64,000 nt of DNA from Neoalteromonas flava (GTDB lineage: Bacteria; Pseudomonadota; Gammaproteobacteria; Enterobacterales; Alteromonadaceae), in the NCBI RefSeq assembly GCF_002807685.1, contig NZ_PEAX01000001.1:496001-560000 (forward strand). The letters run 5' to 3'. This document shows, in pieces, positions 53,149 to 63,499 of the stretch. The notes under the pieces are model-generated. The model was not told the origin of the DNA, did no database searches, and saw only the letters and a program-made list of their open reading frames with translations. Each line of letters opens with the position of its first letter. Position 1 is the stretch's first letter. The translations under genes and the position numbers were made by a program.

Positions 53149-55017
53149 TCAGTGCTGCTCGCAGCGCAACCACCGTTGTCCTAAAAATCCAACTAAAAGT
53201 ATTAAAATCCCTCCAAATGAACCACCGCTATCGCTGCTTGGACTAGGTTTTGGTGTTGGGTTTGGCGTAGGTGCTGGTGGCGTAGGCGCTGGTGCAAATA
53301 AATCGCTGCCATCATCAATAATGCGCATGGATTTATCACTCCCGCCACGGTCGGTTGTGGCATCACCCGTGGTATTTTCATAGTTTTGCCATGCGCCTGA
53401 TTGGAAATCGACCATTGTGGCGGGATCCGTGTCCAATCGTTGACCAGCAAAATCCGTAGTCTCAATTTCTAACGCTAAGCGGGTTAATTCAGACCATACA
53501 AAATCGCTATCTAGCGTGAATCCAACACTGAAAGTATCCGTTTTGTACCTAGCAAACCCTTGTTCACTTAGCCATTGCCCGCTAGCTGTATCGATATCCC
53601 ACGCGGCTTCGCCGACACTGCGATTGCCAAGCCAGCGCAACGTAATATCTAATGGGTCACTTAACGAGCCAAACCCAGCCACTCCACCATCATTGAGCCA
53701 GCGCATGGGTTTATTGAATACCACCTTGAGTTGATAATCAGTTTGTGCGGCTAACTCATTGGCCTGCAACGTCACTAACTGGCGTTGATTGCCGTTTTGC
53801 TGCCATTCAAGATCGATCAGCAAGGTGTCGGCATTCGCATCCCAAACCTGCACACGTTGAGTGTAAGGAACATCAGTCATTGCATACAAACCCGCCGTCG
53901 TTGCCCGTGTTTTCTCTTCGCGCATCCGTGCTACTTCGCTCGCAGGTAATATAAAGCCATCGTGCGACACGCCAAAGCCGCCGTAATCAGCGCCAGAGTT
54001 TTGCGGCTCCAATTCCAACGTGTAAGCCGGTATATCGTAGGTCAGCGCAAAGTATTCATCCGTCGCTCCAATCCCAGAACCAGAAGATGAAGGTGCGTAA
54101 CCGTATTTTACCCGCTGCGTTTGCGGGTCGCGATTTGCTTGGCGCATGACTGTGGCTAACCGGTCCAATATCTCATTACGTCTGATATTGCTTGTGTACG
54201 GAGCAAAATACACTTGAGTGAAAGAATGCACATCGGTATAAAAACGCAGTCTTGCCTCGCCAGCTTCAACCGCCGCCTGCTGTAGCGCTTGGGTTTCAGG
54301 CTCAGAGGCTGGGCCTAAGCCGTGATAGACAATAGAGTTGGGATCATTTGAGCTACGTTGTGGATTCGTTGCCCAATAGGGCGCGTTATTACGATTTAAA
54401 TCGATGCCGTTCAAATTATCAAATTCAGTGTCTAATGACGTATCCACGCTGCGCATATTCTTGCGGCGCATACGCCCATCACGCGGCGACGCTTGAGTAT
54501 TAGTCACCTGATTGGGGTGTCGTTGAGTTTGCAGGTAGCCATCAATATTAAGTACCGGGATGACCAGTAGGTTAAGGTTTTCCAATAAATATTGGGCTAA
54601 ATGTTGATCAGTTTCGTGTGCTGCCAAATACTCGATGATCGCAGTTGTCACTTCCGGTGATTGCCATTCTCTGGCATGGATCCCACCATTGATCAATGCA
54701 CTCCCCTCGAGGCCTCCACTATGCTTTTCAGTATCGCTATCACTGAGTTGATAAGCCCAAATCGGCAATCCCTCTATCGTTTGTCCCACTTGGATCGGCG
54801 CGATACTCTGGCTAGCTGCCGCCAATTGTTGATGACGCAGGTTAAGACTTTGATAAGTCCGGAAACCGTCGATAGGGGTCAAAGAATCAATTGGAATTGG
54901 CACATCGTAGCCGAGTGGAATTAAATTGCTTCCTGTTTCTGTATTAGTGTAAGTCAGGGTATTCGCGGATACACACGACGACAGAAGTACTAAAGCTGCA
55001 CAAGCGATGTTTCTCAT
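53149..55017 (-). CDS. Exported M14 zinc carboxypeptidase with GlyGly-CTERM tail
   Basis: 622 residues. Signal peptide (about 1-18). Catalytic M14 domain (about 45-370): zinc ligands in NGGIHAREWQSPEVTTAIIE, arginine/asparagine pair in GIDLNRNNAPYW, third zinc His in YTDVHSFTQVYFAPYTSN, catalytic Glu in YTLELEPQNSG. A beta-rich domain follows (about 385-560). The C-terminus is a Pro/Thr linker, then SGGSFGGILILLVGFLGQR and a basic end: a GlyGly-CTERM signal, processed by rhombosortase for surface display or release. Follows a 324-residue exported protein gene with 4-nt overlap. Confidence 0.9.
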   Translation of the reverse strand: MRNIACAALVLLSSCVSANTLTYTNTETGSNLIPLGYDVPIPIDSLTPIDGFRTYQSLNLRHQQLAAASQSIAPIQVGQTIEGLPIWAYQLSDSDTEKHSGGLEGSALINGGIHAREWQSPEVTTAIIEYLAAHETDQHLAQYLLENLNLLVIPVLNIDGYLQTQRHPNQVTNTQASPRDGRMRRKNMRSVDTSLDTEFDNLNGIDLNRNNAPYWATNPQRSSNDPNSIVYHGLGPASEPETQALQQAAVEAGEARLRFYTDVHSFTQVYFAPYTSNIRRNEILDRLATVMRQANRDPQTQRVKYGYAPSSSGSGIGATDEYFALTYDIPAYTLELEPQNSGADYGGFGVSHDGFILPASEVARMREEKTRATTAGLYAMTDVPYTQRVQVWDANADTLLIDLEWQQNGNQRQLVTLQANELAAQTDYQLKVVFNKPMRWLNDGGVAGFGSLSDPLDITLRWLGNRSVGEAAWDIDTASGQWLSEQGFARYKTDTFSVGFTLDSDFVWSELTRLALEIETTDFAGQRLDTDPATMVDFQSGAWQNYENTTGDATTDRGGSDKSMRIIDDGSDLFAPAPTPPAPTPNPTPKPSPSSDSGGSFGGILILLVGFLGQRWLRCEQH

Positions 55018-55988
55018 CTTGCAGCTCCTTCGCTGGGCAATCGTTCAAGCAGTATTTTGCTGGGCAAATTGTAATGCTCGATTTGTTCGACGAGCACACT
55101 GCGAAAGCTATTCTCTGGCATAAACGCCAAAGCTGCCACTGCCTGCCACTGCAAATCCGGATTTTTAATCGCTTGTTCAAGGTGCTCTTGTGCTTGCCTA
55201 TCCATGCTGTATTTTTTAGCTAATAAATTTAGTGCTTGAGAACTCAATGCCGGATTGCTTAGTGCAAGGCCTAACTGAGAAATGTGTTCATAATCAGTGA
55301 AAAAGTTTCCACTCTGTTGGATAAACCAATAGGAATACTGGTCAGGAGTGCGCTGCAGAAGTTTCTCCGTGAGAAATGAGGAGCCTCCTCTCAGCGCGAC
55401 TGTCGCGAGGATGCGGTTGGAACCTTCAATGTAGTCCAAACCGTAGTTTTCAAAATGCAACGCAACAGCTTGTGCCTCTGCAATAGAGAGGCTGTTTATC
55501 CACTGCACAAGGGCATCAGTTTGTGCTGATGCTGGATTAACTAAAAGTTCCTGCCAACTAAATCGTCCTCGTTGCCAATCGTGCTCAAGCATGGCTTTTA
55601 GACTATTTACTTGCCATATATACTGGGCTGCTTTAGCTTGTTTGGCCAAGTTCGCAACGCTTAAGTATGCATGCGGATGGTCGGGGTTAGCTATCACCAA
55701 CTCCCGTGTATCGGTACTCATTGATGCCACCCATTGACGCTGGGCAACACTCGGCACTGAGTTGTTGGCTAACTGTTCTAACCAAAGTTGAATTTGCATG
55801 ACCTGCTGTGGTTGTTTGAGTCCATCCAAGCTGGCATACCAATCACCCGACTGCAAGGCAGTATCATTGGGCAGCTGTATCTTGGCCCTATTGTGTAACA
55901 AAGTTAGCTGGTCCGGGGATGTTTGTAGAGTCTTCGCTTGAACGGAAATGACTGCGAATACCAATATAAAAATTGTAGCTGTTCGCAT
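55014..55988 (-). CDS. Exported helical-repeat protein coupled to the M14 peptidase
   Basis: 324 residues from ATG 55988, chosen because AGGAGAGGAAG lies immediately upstream and a signal peptide starts there (MRTATIFILVFAVISVQAKT). The mature part is largely helical; the C-terminal half shows HEAT-like repeats (LALSNPALSSQALNLLAKKY, IKNPDLQWQAVAALAFMPEN). No family recognised. Its stop overlaps the start of the peptidase by 4 nt, so the two are made together. A chaperone, inhibitor or targeting role for the peptidase is a guess from coupling only. Confidence 0.65.
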   Translation of the reverse strand: MRTATIFILVFAVISVQAKTLQTSPDQLTLLHNRAKIQLPNDTALQSGDWYASLDGLKQPQQVMQIQLWLEQLANNSVPSVAQRQWVASMSTDTRELVIANPDHPHAYLSVANLAKQAKAAQYIWQVNSLKAMLEHDWQRGRFSWQELLVNPASAQTDALVQWINSLSIAEAQAVALHFENYGLDYIEGSNRILATVALRGGSSFLTEKLLQRTPDQYSYWFIQQSGNFFTDYEHISQLGLALSNPALSSQALNLLAKKYSMDRQAQEHLEQAIKNPDLQWQAVAALAFMPENSFRSVLVEQIEHYNLPSKILLERLPSEGAAR

Positions 55989-56206
55989 CTTCCTCTCCTG
56001 CACGCGAATAACTGTACAACTATAGACCAAACTGAATGCAGTTTATGCTCTTTGTGACGAATGGTTTGAAACCTAAATGTCTCTATGTGGAATAAGGTTC
56101 CAATGTATGACTTAGTAAAAGTAACGACCAAATCGCTAAATATCAGTCTTACGGGGCACCAAAATATTTAGGCAACATTAGGCTTTAACTTTAAATACAT
56201 GACGCG

Positions 56207-56239
56207 AACCAAAAAAAAGGAGCCGTACAAGCTCCTTTT
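56207..56239 (-). terminator. Rho-independent terminator of tkt-epd-pgk-fba
   Basis: 9-bp stem AAAAGGAGC (56215-56223) / GCTCCTTTT (56231-56239), 7-base loop, T-run on the minus strand; 22 nt past the aldolase stop. Confidence 0.88.
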
Positions 56240-56261
56240 CATTGTGATTAACGGTTATTTA

Positions 56262-57161
56262 TCAGGTCAACGACGCTTGATAGATACTTTCTATAGTCGC
56301 GTCCAATGTGCCATTGAACTCTTCGTCTGTTTGACCATAGGAAACGCCTTCAGTAAGCGCTCGAGAGAAAGATGCTATCATTCCATTGTTCTCCGATAAG
56401 CGCTCATTGGCTTCTTCACGCGAGTAGCCGCCGGATAACGCCACTACTTTAAGCACGTTGGGGTGTTCAACAAGTTCACGGTAAAAATTGGCTTCCTCAG
56501 GTAAGGTCAATTTCAGCATCACTAGCTGGTCATTCGCTAGCATGTTCAGTTGCGCCAGTAGTTCAATCTTTAGCATCGCTTCGGCGCGGGCTTTTTGCGG
56601 GCTGTTAATATCGACTTCAGGCTCAATGATCGGAACCAAACCAGCAGCCATGATCTGCTTACCAACTTCAAATTGCTGCTCGACAACCGCTTTAACACCA
56701 TCAAGATTTGCCATCTTGATCACCGAGCGCATTTTGGTGCCGAAGATATCCTGTGCGTTAGCTTTTGCTAATAAAGCATCGAGGTCAGGCATTGGCTTCA
56801 TGACCTGAGCGCCGTTTTCTTCATCTGCAAGACCTTTATCAACCTTTAAGAACGGTACGACTTGTTTGTCTTGCCAGAGATAATGCGATGATGGTTTGCC
56901 TTCAATAGTTCTATCTAAGGTGTTTTCAAAAAGAATTGCGCCAATTACACGATATCCGTTGAATGCTGGGCTAGTAACAATACGTGTGCGCATTGCATGT
57001 ACCGCGGCAAACATTTCGTCGTCATTGCTGTAGGCATCCTCATTCACTCCATAGAGCTTGAGGGCCTTCGGGGTACTACCACCACTTTGGTCAAGTGCAG
57101 CAATAAATCCTGCGTTATTCTTCACTTTTTCAAGCATCGCCAATTGCGCTTCAGACGCCAT
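56262..57161 (-). CDS. fba: Fructose-bisphosphate aldolase, class I
   Basis: 299 residues. [38 protein letters not shown] at the N-terminus; [47 protein letters not shown]. These are class I (Schiff-base, metal-independent) bacterial aldolase blocks, not the zinc class II FbaA that normally follows pgk in enterobacteria. It splits fructose-1,6-bisphosphate into two triose phosphates. AAGGAG precedes the ATG. It is 83 nt downstream of pgk and is closed by a terminator, making it the last gene of the central-carbon operon. Confidence 0.92.
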   Translation of the reverse strand: MASEAQLAMLEKVKNNAGFIAALDQSGGSTPKALKLYGVNEDAYSNDDEMFAAVHAMRTRIVTSPAFNGYRVIGAILFENTLDRTIEGKPSSHYLWQDKQVVPFLKVDKGLADEENGAQVMKPMPDLDALLAKANAQDIFGTKMRSVIKMANLDGVKAVVEQQFEVGKQIMAAGLVPIIEPEVDINSPQKARAEAMLKIELLAQLNMLANDQLVMLKLTLPEEANFYRELVEHPNVLKVVALSGGYSREEANERLSENNGMIASFSRALTEGVSYGQTDEEFNGTLDATIESIYQASLT

Positions 57162-57244
57162 GTGACTACTCCTTTTGTATTGCCTGTGAGGCGTGTAGGG
57201 TCAAAGATTAAATCAGTATTATTATTGTTATTTTGTATAGTTTA

Positions 57245-58432
57245 TCAGTATTTTTCGGCTAAAACCGCTACCGCGGGTAGGGTTTTTCCTTCCAAAAATT
57301 CTAAAAACGCTCCGCCACCGGTTGAAATATAGGATACTTTTTCTGCAATTCCGTATTTATCTACCGCTGCCAAGGTATCACCACCACCCGCAATTGAGAA
57401 TGCTGGGCTTGCAGCAATTGCCTCTGCGAGTGCTTTTGTTCCTGCTCCAAATTGGTCAAATTCAAATACGCCAACCGGACCATTCCAAACAATAGTCCCT
57501 GCGTTTGCTAAAATGGCGGCCAATTCTTTGCTCGATTGTGGACCAATATCAAACACCATGTCGTCAGCGCTAATATCCGCAACCGCCTTTGTTTCTGCTA
57601 CAGCTGATTCAGAAAACTCCTTGCCAGTAACCACATCAACCGGTACCGGAATATAACCGCCACGTTGTTCTGCTTGTTGCATTAAACGCTTAGATTCATC
57701 AACCAAATCCATTTCAACTAATGACTTTCCAACGCCATAGCCTTTGGCTGCAATAAAGGTGTTTGCGATACCACCGCCAACGATTAATTGATCCACCTTA
57801 TCCGCCAGAGACTCAAGCACTGTCAACTTAGTTGATACTTTTGAGCCGCCAACAATAGCAACCAATGGACGTTTAGGGTTTTCCAACGCTTTACCCAGTG
57901 CATCAAGTTCAGCCGCTAAAAGAGGTCCGGCACAGGCATCCTGAGCAAATTTAGCAACACCGTGAGTCGACGCCTGTGCGCGATGAGCAGTACCAAAGGC
58001 ATCCATAACGAATAAATCGCACAATTGAGCATACTGCTTAGCCAGTGCACCCTCGTTTTTCTTTTCACCTAGGTTAAAGCGCACATTCTCAAGCACAGTC
58101 ACTTCACCCGGCTTAGCATCTACGCCTGATAAATAATCGGTTGCCAGCGTAACATTGACTGGCAAAGCGTCTTGTAAATACTTCACTACTGGTGCTAGCG
58201 AATATTCAGCCTCCACTTGGCCCTCAGTCGGGCGACCTAAATGTGACATCACAATAACCGCTGCACCGGCATCTAACGCTTTCTGAATGGTTGGCAATGA
58301 TGCCCGAATACGCACATCCGAAGTCACTACACCATCTTTAACCGGCACGTTCAAATCTTGTCTGATCAAGACGCGTTTTTGCGCAAGGGCAAAATCGTCC
58401 ATGGTTTTAATGTTACTAATGGCTTGACTCAC
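57245..58432 (-). CDS. pgk: Phosphoglycerate kinase
   Basis: 395 residues from GTG 58432, chosen because AAGGAG lies seven bases before it; longer readings would run back into epd. [89 protein letters not shown] and C-terminal [20 protein letters not shown] cover the whole PGK fold. It makes ATP from 1,3-bisphosphoglycerate. The start overlaps the epd end by 17 nt. Confidence 0.96.
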   Translation of the reverse strand: MSQAISNIKTMDDFALAQKRVLIRQDLNVPVKDGVVTSDVRIRASLPTIQKALDAGAAVIVMSHLGRPTEGQVEAEYSLAPVVKYLQDALPVNVTLATDYLSGVDAKPGEVTVLENVRFNLGEKKNEGALAKQYAQLCDLFVMDAFGTAHRAQASTHGVAKFAQDACAGPLLAAELDALGKALENPKRPLVAIVGGSKVSTKLTVLESLADKVDQLIVGGGIANTFIAAKGYGVGKSLVEMDLVDESKRLMQQAEQRGGYIPVPVDVVTGKEFSESAVAETKAVADISADDMVFDIGPQSSKELAAILANAGTIVWNGPVGVFEFDQFGAGTKALAEAIAASPAFSIAGGGDTLAAVDKYGIAEKVSYISTGGGAFLEFLEGKTLPAVAVLAEKY

Positions 58433-59483
58433 AGCGAGGCTCCTTAATTTTGGTTTGCGTTGTGTGCATGACCAGAGCGGTATCCAACATACGGTTGGCG
58501 AATCCCCACTCGTTATCACACCAGACTAACGTTTTGATTAAGTGTTTATGACTCACCCGCGTTTGCGTGCCATCGACAATGCACGAGTGCGGATCATGAT
58601 TAAAATCGCAAGAAACTAACGGTTCTTCGGTGTAACTTAATATATTTCCCAAAGCGCCATGACAGGCTTGCCTGATGGCCTGATTGACTCGTTCAATATT
58701 CACGTTCTGATGCACTGTAACACTTAAATCCATTGCTGTTACGTTGATAGTAGGAACACGCACTGCAATGGCTTCAAACTTGCCTGCAAAAGCCGGCAAG
58801 ATACGTTCAATCCCCGCTGCGAGCCTTGTATCTACTGGTATAATCGATTGGCTAGCGGCGCGCGTTCTGCGCAAGTCAGGGTGATATGCATCAATCACTT
58901 GCTGATCGTGCATAGAAGAGTGGATAGTGGTGATGGTTCCACTTTCAACACCAAAGGCAGCATCTAAGGTTTGAATAACTGGCACGATACAGTTAGTTGT
59001 GCAACTGCCATTTGAGACTAAACGATGCTCTGGTTTGAGTTCCTGATGATTGATGCCATAAATAATAGTGGCATCCAGATCCGGTGTGCCCGGTTGTGAC
59101 AACAAAACTTTCTTTGCCCCTGCCTGCAAGTGCAATTCTAGCTGCTCGCGCGAATTAAATTCGCCGGAACACTCCAGCACGATATCAATGTCTAGTTCGT
59201 CCCACGGCAACTGGCTAGGGTCGGCCTGATGAAACAAGCGGATACGCTGATCATTAACTAATAAATCACCATTCTCCCGCCTAACCGGAAATTGAAAACG
59301 TCCGTGCGAAGTATCGTACTTGAGTAGATGCGCAATACCTTCTGGCGCAGCGAGCTCGTTGATAGCAACGACTTCAATAGCGTTATCGCGACCGGATTCG
59401 TAAAGGGCGCGCACAACGTTGCGCCCAATCCGGCCGAACCCATTGATGGCGATACGAAGCACCCGAGAGACTCCGTTGCTCAC
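58416..59483 (-). CDS. epd: Erythrose-4-phosphate dehydrogenase
   Basis: 355 residues of the GAPDH superfamily. NAD-binding [20 protein letters not shown], catalytic Cys in [20 protein letters not shown], then [17 protein letters not shown] and [20 protein letters not shown]. The [17 protein letters not shown] and SLHD/SMHDQQ-type blocks, together with position between tkt and pgk, identify Epd rather than GapA. It feeds pyridoxal-phosphate synthesis by oxidising erythrose-4-phosphate made by transketolase. The start follows the tkt stop directly. Confidence 0.9.
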   Translation of the reverse strand: MSNGVSRVLRIAINGFGRIGRNVVRALYESGRDNAIEVVAINELAAPEGIAHLLKYDTSHGRFQFPVRRENGDLLVNDQRIRLFHQADPSQLPWDELDIDIVLECSGEFNSREQLELHLQAGAKKVLLSQPGTPDLDATIIYGINHQELKPEHRLVSNGSCTTNCIVPVIQTLDAAFGVESGTITTIHSSMHDQQVIDAYHPDLRRTRAASQSIIPVDTRLAAGIERILPAFAGKFEAIAVRVPTINVTAMDLSVTVHQNVNIERVNQAIRQACHGALGNILSYTEEPLVSCDFNHDPHSCIVDGTQTRVSHKHLIKTLVWCDNEWGFANRMLDTALVMHTTQTKIKEPRCESSH

Positions 59484-61490
59484 TTAAGCGTCAAGCGCCA
59501 ATGCGGCTTCAACGACTGCATCTACGGTAATATTAAAGTGCTTAAATAAGTCTCCTGCTGGTGCTGATTCACCAAATGTATCCATGCCGATAATCGCGCC
59601 ATTTAAGCCTACATATTTATACCAACTGTCTTTACTCAACGCCTCAACCGCTACACGTTGACTCACCTGCGGCGGTAACACGCTATCTCGATAAGCTTTA
59701 TCTTGTTGATCAAATACATCGGTAGAAGGCATTGAAACGACTCTAACCGCTTTACCCTGCTGGCTCAATTGCTCAGCTGCATCTACTGCTAACTGAACCT
59801 CAGAACCTGTGGCAAGTAAAATAATATCTGGCGTTTGCGCTGCATCTTTTAGCACATAACCGCCACGACTAATATTATTTACTTGCTCCGGTGAACGCTC
59901 TTGTTGTGGCATTCCCTGACGGCTAAAAATCAGTGTCGTTGGTCCGTCAGTGCGCTCAATCGCAGATTTCCACGCAACTGCAGACTCCACTTGGTCACAC
60001 GGACGCCAGTTATCTAGATTCGGCGTTGAACGTAACGCTACCAATTGTTCCACCGGTTGGTGAGTGGGACCGTCTTCGCCCAAGCCAATAGAATCATGGG
60101 TATACACAAAAATCGCAGGTTGCTTCATGATCGCGGCCATACGCACTGCGTTGCGTGCATATTCCATAAACATTAAGAACGTTGCACCGTAAGGCTTAAA
60201 GCCCCCGTGCAATGCTAGGCCATTCATGATGGCCGACATGGCAAACTCACGCACACCATAGTAAATATAATTGCCTGACGCATCGTCCGCGGTCAACGGT
60301 TGACTACCCTGCCAAATTGTTAGATTCGAACCGGCAAGATCGGCAGAGCCACCCATTAACTCTGGCAGCAATGGACCAAATGCATTTAAGCAATTCTGCG
60401 ACGATTTACGTGTTGCGTCATTGGCGGGATTAGCTTGTAACTGGTTAATATACGCTGCTGACTTCTCTGCCCAATCAGCAGGCAAGTGACCCACTTGGCG
60501 ACGAGCAAACTCATCAGCAAGGGCCGGATGGGCTTTAGCATAAGCGTCAAATAGTGCATTCCATTCAGCTTCGGCAACTTGGCCTTTCTCAAGTGCGCTC
60601 CAGCCGGCATAGATAGATTCCGGGACTTCAAATGGTCCGTACGACCAACCTAACGCTTCACGCGTCAGCGCAATTTCATCATCACCTAACGGTGCACCAT
60701 GACAGGACTCGGTACCTTGCTTATTCGGAGAGCCAAAACCGATAACCGTTTTACAGCAGATTAACGTTGGCTGCTTAGGATTTGCTTGAGCCGCTGCGAT
60801 CGCATCCGCAACTTGTGCCGGATCGTGACCATCAACGCCATCGATAACCTGCCAACCATAAGACTTGAAGCGCGCGGGTGTATCGTCGGTAAACCAGCCC
60901 TCAACTTCGCCATCAATTGAGATGCCATTATCATCCCAAAACGCAATCAACTTGCCCAAACCTAGGGTACCGGCTAGTGAACAGGCTTCATGTGAAATGC
61001 CTTCCATCAAGCAGCCATCACCCAAGAATGCGTAGGTGTAATGGTCGACAATGTCGTACCCCGGTTGATTAAACTGTGCGGCCAACGCTTTTTCCGCAAT
61101 TGCCATGCCCACCGCATTGGTGATCCCCTGTCCTAGGGGGCCTGTAGTGGTTTCTACGCCTGGTGCGTAACCATATTCAGGGTGACCCGGTGTCTTGCTG
61201 TGCAATTGACGAAACGCTTTTAAATCATCAATCGAAACATCGTAGCCCGTTAAGTGTAAAAGTGAATACAGCAGCATCGAGCCGTGCCCGTTTGAAAGAA
61301 CAAAGCGGTCGCGGTTCGCCCAATCGGGATTGGCAGGGTTGTGCGATAACACGTCTCCCCAAAGCACTTGCGCTATATCGGCCATACCCATTGGGGCACC
61401 CGGATGGCCTGATTTGGCCTTTTGCACGGCATCCATGCTAAGCGCTCGAATTGCATTTGCGAGTTCACGACGAGGGGGGGTATTAGACAT
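59484..61490 (-). CDS. tkt: Transketolase
   Basis: 668 residues from ATG 61490, chosen because AGGAG lies upstream and the family start [20 protein letters not shown] begins there. TPP-binding [31 protein letters not shown]; the pyrimidine domain with [37 protein letters not shown]-terminal [19 protein letters not shown]. Full length. It shuttles two-carbon units in the pentose phosphate pathway, supplying erythrose-4-phosphate to the next enzyme, Epd. First gene of tkt-epd-pgk-fba. Confidence 0.96.
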   Translation of the reverse strand: MSNTPPRRELANAIRALSMDAVQKAKSGHPGAPMGMADIAQVLWGDVLSHNPANPDWANRDRFVLSNGHGSMLLYSLLHLTGYDVSIDDLKAFRQLHSKTPGHPEYGYAPGVETTTGPLGQGITNAVGMAIAEKALAAQFNQPGYDIVDHYTYAFLGDGCLMEGISHEACSLAGTLGLGKLIAFWDDNGISIDGEVEGWFTDDTPARFKSYGWQVIDGVDGHDPAQVADAIAAAQANPKQPTLICCKTVIGFGSPNKQGTESCHGAPLGDDEIALTREALGWSYGPFEVPESIYAGWSALEKGQVAEAEWNALFDAYAKAHPALADEFARRQVGHLPADWAEKSAAYINQLQANPANDATRKSSQNCLNAFGPLLPELMGGSADLAGSNLTIWQGSQPLTADDASGNYIYYGVREFAMSAIMNGLALHGGFKPYGATFLMFMEYARNAVRMAAIMKQPAIFVYTHDSIGLGEDGPTHQPVEQLVALRSTPNLDNWRPCDQVESAVAWKSAIERTDGPTTLIFSRQGMPQQERSPEQVNNISRGGYVLKDAAQTPDIILLATGSEVQLAVDAAEQLSQQGKAVRVVSMPSTDVFDQQDKAYRDSVLPPQVSQRVAVEALSKDSWYKYVGLNGAIIGMDTFGESAPAGDLFKHFNITVDAVVEAALALDA

Positions 61491-61697
61491 GTCATCTCCT
61501 GATTGATCTTTTTCCAGCGCTAGAGCGTTCTGGATTGCTTGCACAGTCACCGTTTAAGGTCGGCTATTCTCACTCAGAGAGGGCCTTAGTTCAACGGCTT
61601 TTGCATTGAAATTTAGCCCGCTACAGTGGTTAAAGCCACGAAGGGTGATTGCACGTTGTGACCGATTGATACAAAGTGTCAAGCTAAGTTAACAAAT

Positions 61698-61729
61698 AGA
61701 CTTTTAGACGTCTAGAAGTAAAGACTGGT
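61698..61729 (+). promoter_or_regulatory. Tandem MetJ operator upstream of metK
   Basis: Four contiguous 8-mers: AGACTTTT, AGACGTCT, AGAAGTAA, AGACTGGT, ending 72 nt before the metK ATG. The second is a perfect met box; the others keep AGA(C/A). A further AGACGTTA lies at 61742-61749. MetJ-SAM binds such arrays cooperatively, giving end-product repression. Confidence 0.75.
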
Positions 61730-61801
61730 AATTTGTAAGATAGACGTTAGACTATACCCATTAAACCCATTGACTGAATGTCTATGTTAGAGGGAGCCGC
61801 A

Positions 61802-62959
61802 ATGGCAAAACATTTATTTACATCGGAATCTGTCTCAGAAGGACATCCGGATAAAATCGCTGATCAAATTTCTGATGCCGTGCTAGATGCGATATTACAA
61901 CAAGATCCACATGCCCGTGTTGCGTGCGAGAGCTTTGTAAAAACCGGCATGGTATTGGTCGGTGGAGAGGTCACAACCTCCGCGTGGGTCGATATTGAAG
62001 AGCTTACTCGCGAAACTGTGCGCAATATTGGTTATACCCATTCAGACATGGGGTTTGATGCGGATTCATGCGCGGTGTTGAATGCAATTGGAAAGCAATC
62101 ACCTGATATCAACCAAGGTGTAGATCGAGCTCGCCCTGAGGATCAAGGCGCTGGTGATCAGGGGCTAATGTTTGGCTATGCGAGCGACGAGACTGACGTA
62201 TTGATGCCTGCACCAATCACCTACTCTCATCGCTTAGTTCAACGTCAAGCGGAAATGCGTAAATCGGGTGAACTCTCTTGGTTGCGTCCTGACGCAAAAT
62301 CTCAAGTGACATTCATCTATGAAGATGATCGTCCAGTGGGTATTGATGCAGTGGTACTCTCTACTCAGCACTGTGATTCAGTCTCAACTTCCGATCTGCG
62401 TGAAGCTGTAATGGAACACATTATTAAACCCGTATTGCCGGAACAGTGGTTAAGCAAAGATACTCAGTTTCATATCAATCCAACCGGTCGTTTTGTGATT
62501 GGTGGTCCAATGGGCGACTGTGGTTTAACCGGGCGTAAAATCATTGTTGATACCTATGGTGGTATGGCTCGCCATGGTGGCGGTGCTTTCTCGGGTAAAG
62601 ATCCATCGAAGGTTGATCGTAGCGCGGCATATGCCGGACGTTACGTAGCGAAAAACATTGTTGCTGCGGGGTTAGCAAAACGTTGCGAGATCCAAGTGTC
62701 ATACGCCATTGGTGTAGCAGAGCCCACGTCGATCAACATTGATACTTTTGGAACTGGTGTGATTGCTGACCACGCTTTGACCCAATTAGTACGCGAACAC
62801 TTTGACCTGCGCCCTTATGGCTTGATCAAAATGCTTGACCTTGAGCGCCCCATTTACCAACCGACTGCGGCCTATGGTCACTTCGGACGCGATGAATTCC
62901 CTTGGGAAAAAACCGATAAAGCGGATGCGTTAAAATCCGCAGCGCAGCGGCTAGCGTAA
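61802..62959 (+). CDS. metK: S-adenosylmethionine synthetase
   Basis: 385 residues from ATG 61802, following AGGGAG; an upstream ATG at 61778 is in frame but would add nine residues outside the family pattern. [41 protein letters not shown]-loop [20 protein letters not shown], and [20 protein letters not shown]. Full three-domain enzyme that makes SAM from ATP and methionine. MetJ boxes lie upstream and a strong terminator follows. Confidence 0.96.
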   Translation: MAKHLFTSESVSEGHPDKIADQISDAVLDAILQQDPHARVACESFVKTGMVLVGGEVTTSAWVDIEELTRETVRNIGYTHSDMGFDADSCAVLNAIGKQSPDINQGVDRARPEDQGAGDQGLMFGYASDETDVLMPAPITYSHRLVQRQAEMRKSGELSWLRPDAKSQVTFIYEDDRPVGIDAVVLSTQHCDSVSTSDLREAVMEHIIKPVLPEQWLSKDTQFHINPTGRFVIGGPMGDCGLTGRKIIVDTYGGMARHGGGAFSGKDPSKVDRSAAYAGRYVAKNIVAAGLAKRCEIQVSYAIGVAEPTSINIDTFGTGVIADHALTQLVREHFDLRPYGLIKMLDLERPIYQPTAAYGHFGRDEFPWEKTDKADALKSAAQRLA

Positions 62960-62960
62960 C

Positions 62961-62993
62961 AAAAAAAAGCGCTCTCATTGAGCGCTTTTTTTA
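62961..62993 (+). terminator. Rho-independent terminator after metK
   Basis: AGCGCTC (62968-62974), loop TCATT, GAGCGCT (62980-62986), with A-run before and T-run after; usable in both directions. Confidence 0.92.
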
Positions 62994-63007
62994 TCGCCTA
63001 ATCAATA

Positions 63008-63412
63008 TTAATCAAAAGGATAATCTTTGGGAAAACCGCAGCGGTGGATATTTATGGCATGATTAGGCAGAGGTGGCTCCTGATAAAATGCCTTTTCAGG
63101 AAAGTCCAAATAGACATCAACGCCTTGGCTAACCATACGATGATACATCCATTGTTCGAATAGCCAACCGGCAAACACGCAGACAGGAAAAATAGCGACA
63201 AAATGCAACGGTTCCCAATCGCGCAATAATAAAATCACACCCGCTAAAACGACAGTAAATACGACTGGTGCAACCATCAACCGAAGGCAGTAACCAACCT
63301 CTCCATAGGTACGAAACATATACAGCCGGCCAACTTGTAAAACATTTCGTTGATATCGCACTCCGCGATGTTTAAGACGTTTGACTCGATCGACCATTTG
63401 CTCGGCTAGCAT
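63008..63412 (-). CDS. Small inner-membrane protein of unknown function
   Basis: 134 residues. A basic N-terminal region (MVDRVKRLKHRGVRYQRNVL), two hydrophobic segments (about 46-64, LMVAPVVFTVVLAGVILLLR; about 70-88, FVAIFPVCVFAGWLFEQWMY), and a polar C-terminus. No recognised domain. Convergent with metK. It is separated from the next gene by 87 nt. Confidence 0.6.
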   Translation of the reverse strand: MLAEQMVDRVKRLKHRGVRYQRNVLQVGRLYMFRTYGEVGYCLRLMVAPVVFTVVLAGVILLLRDWEPLHFVAIFPVCVFAGWLFEQWMYHRMVSQGVDVYLDFPEKAFYQEPPLPNHAINIHRCGFPKDYPFD

Positions 63413-63499
63413 AACTCTACCTGCGGCTGATGTTTAGCGTTGATGTTGCTATGCTAGCGCAAACAGCGCGTTTTAACACCTGTACTTTTGAGTAGCTTA

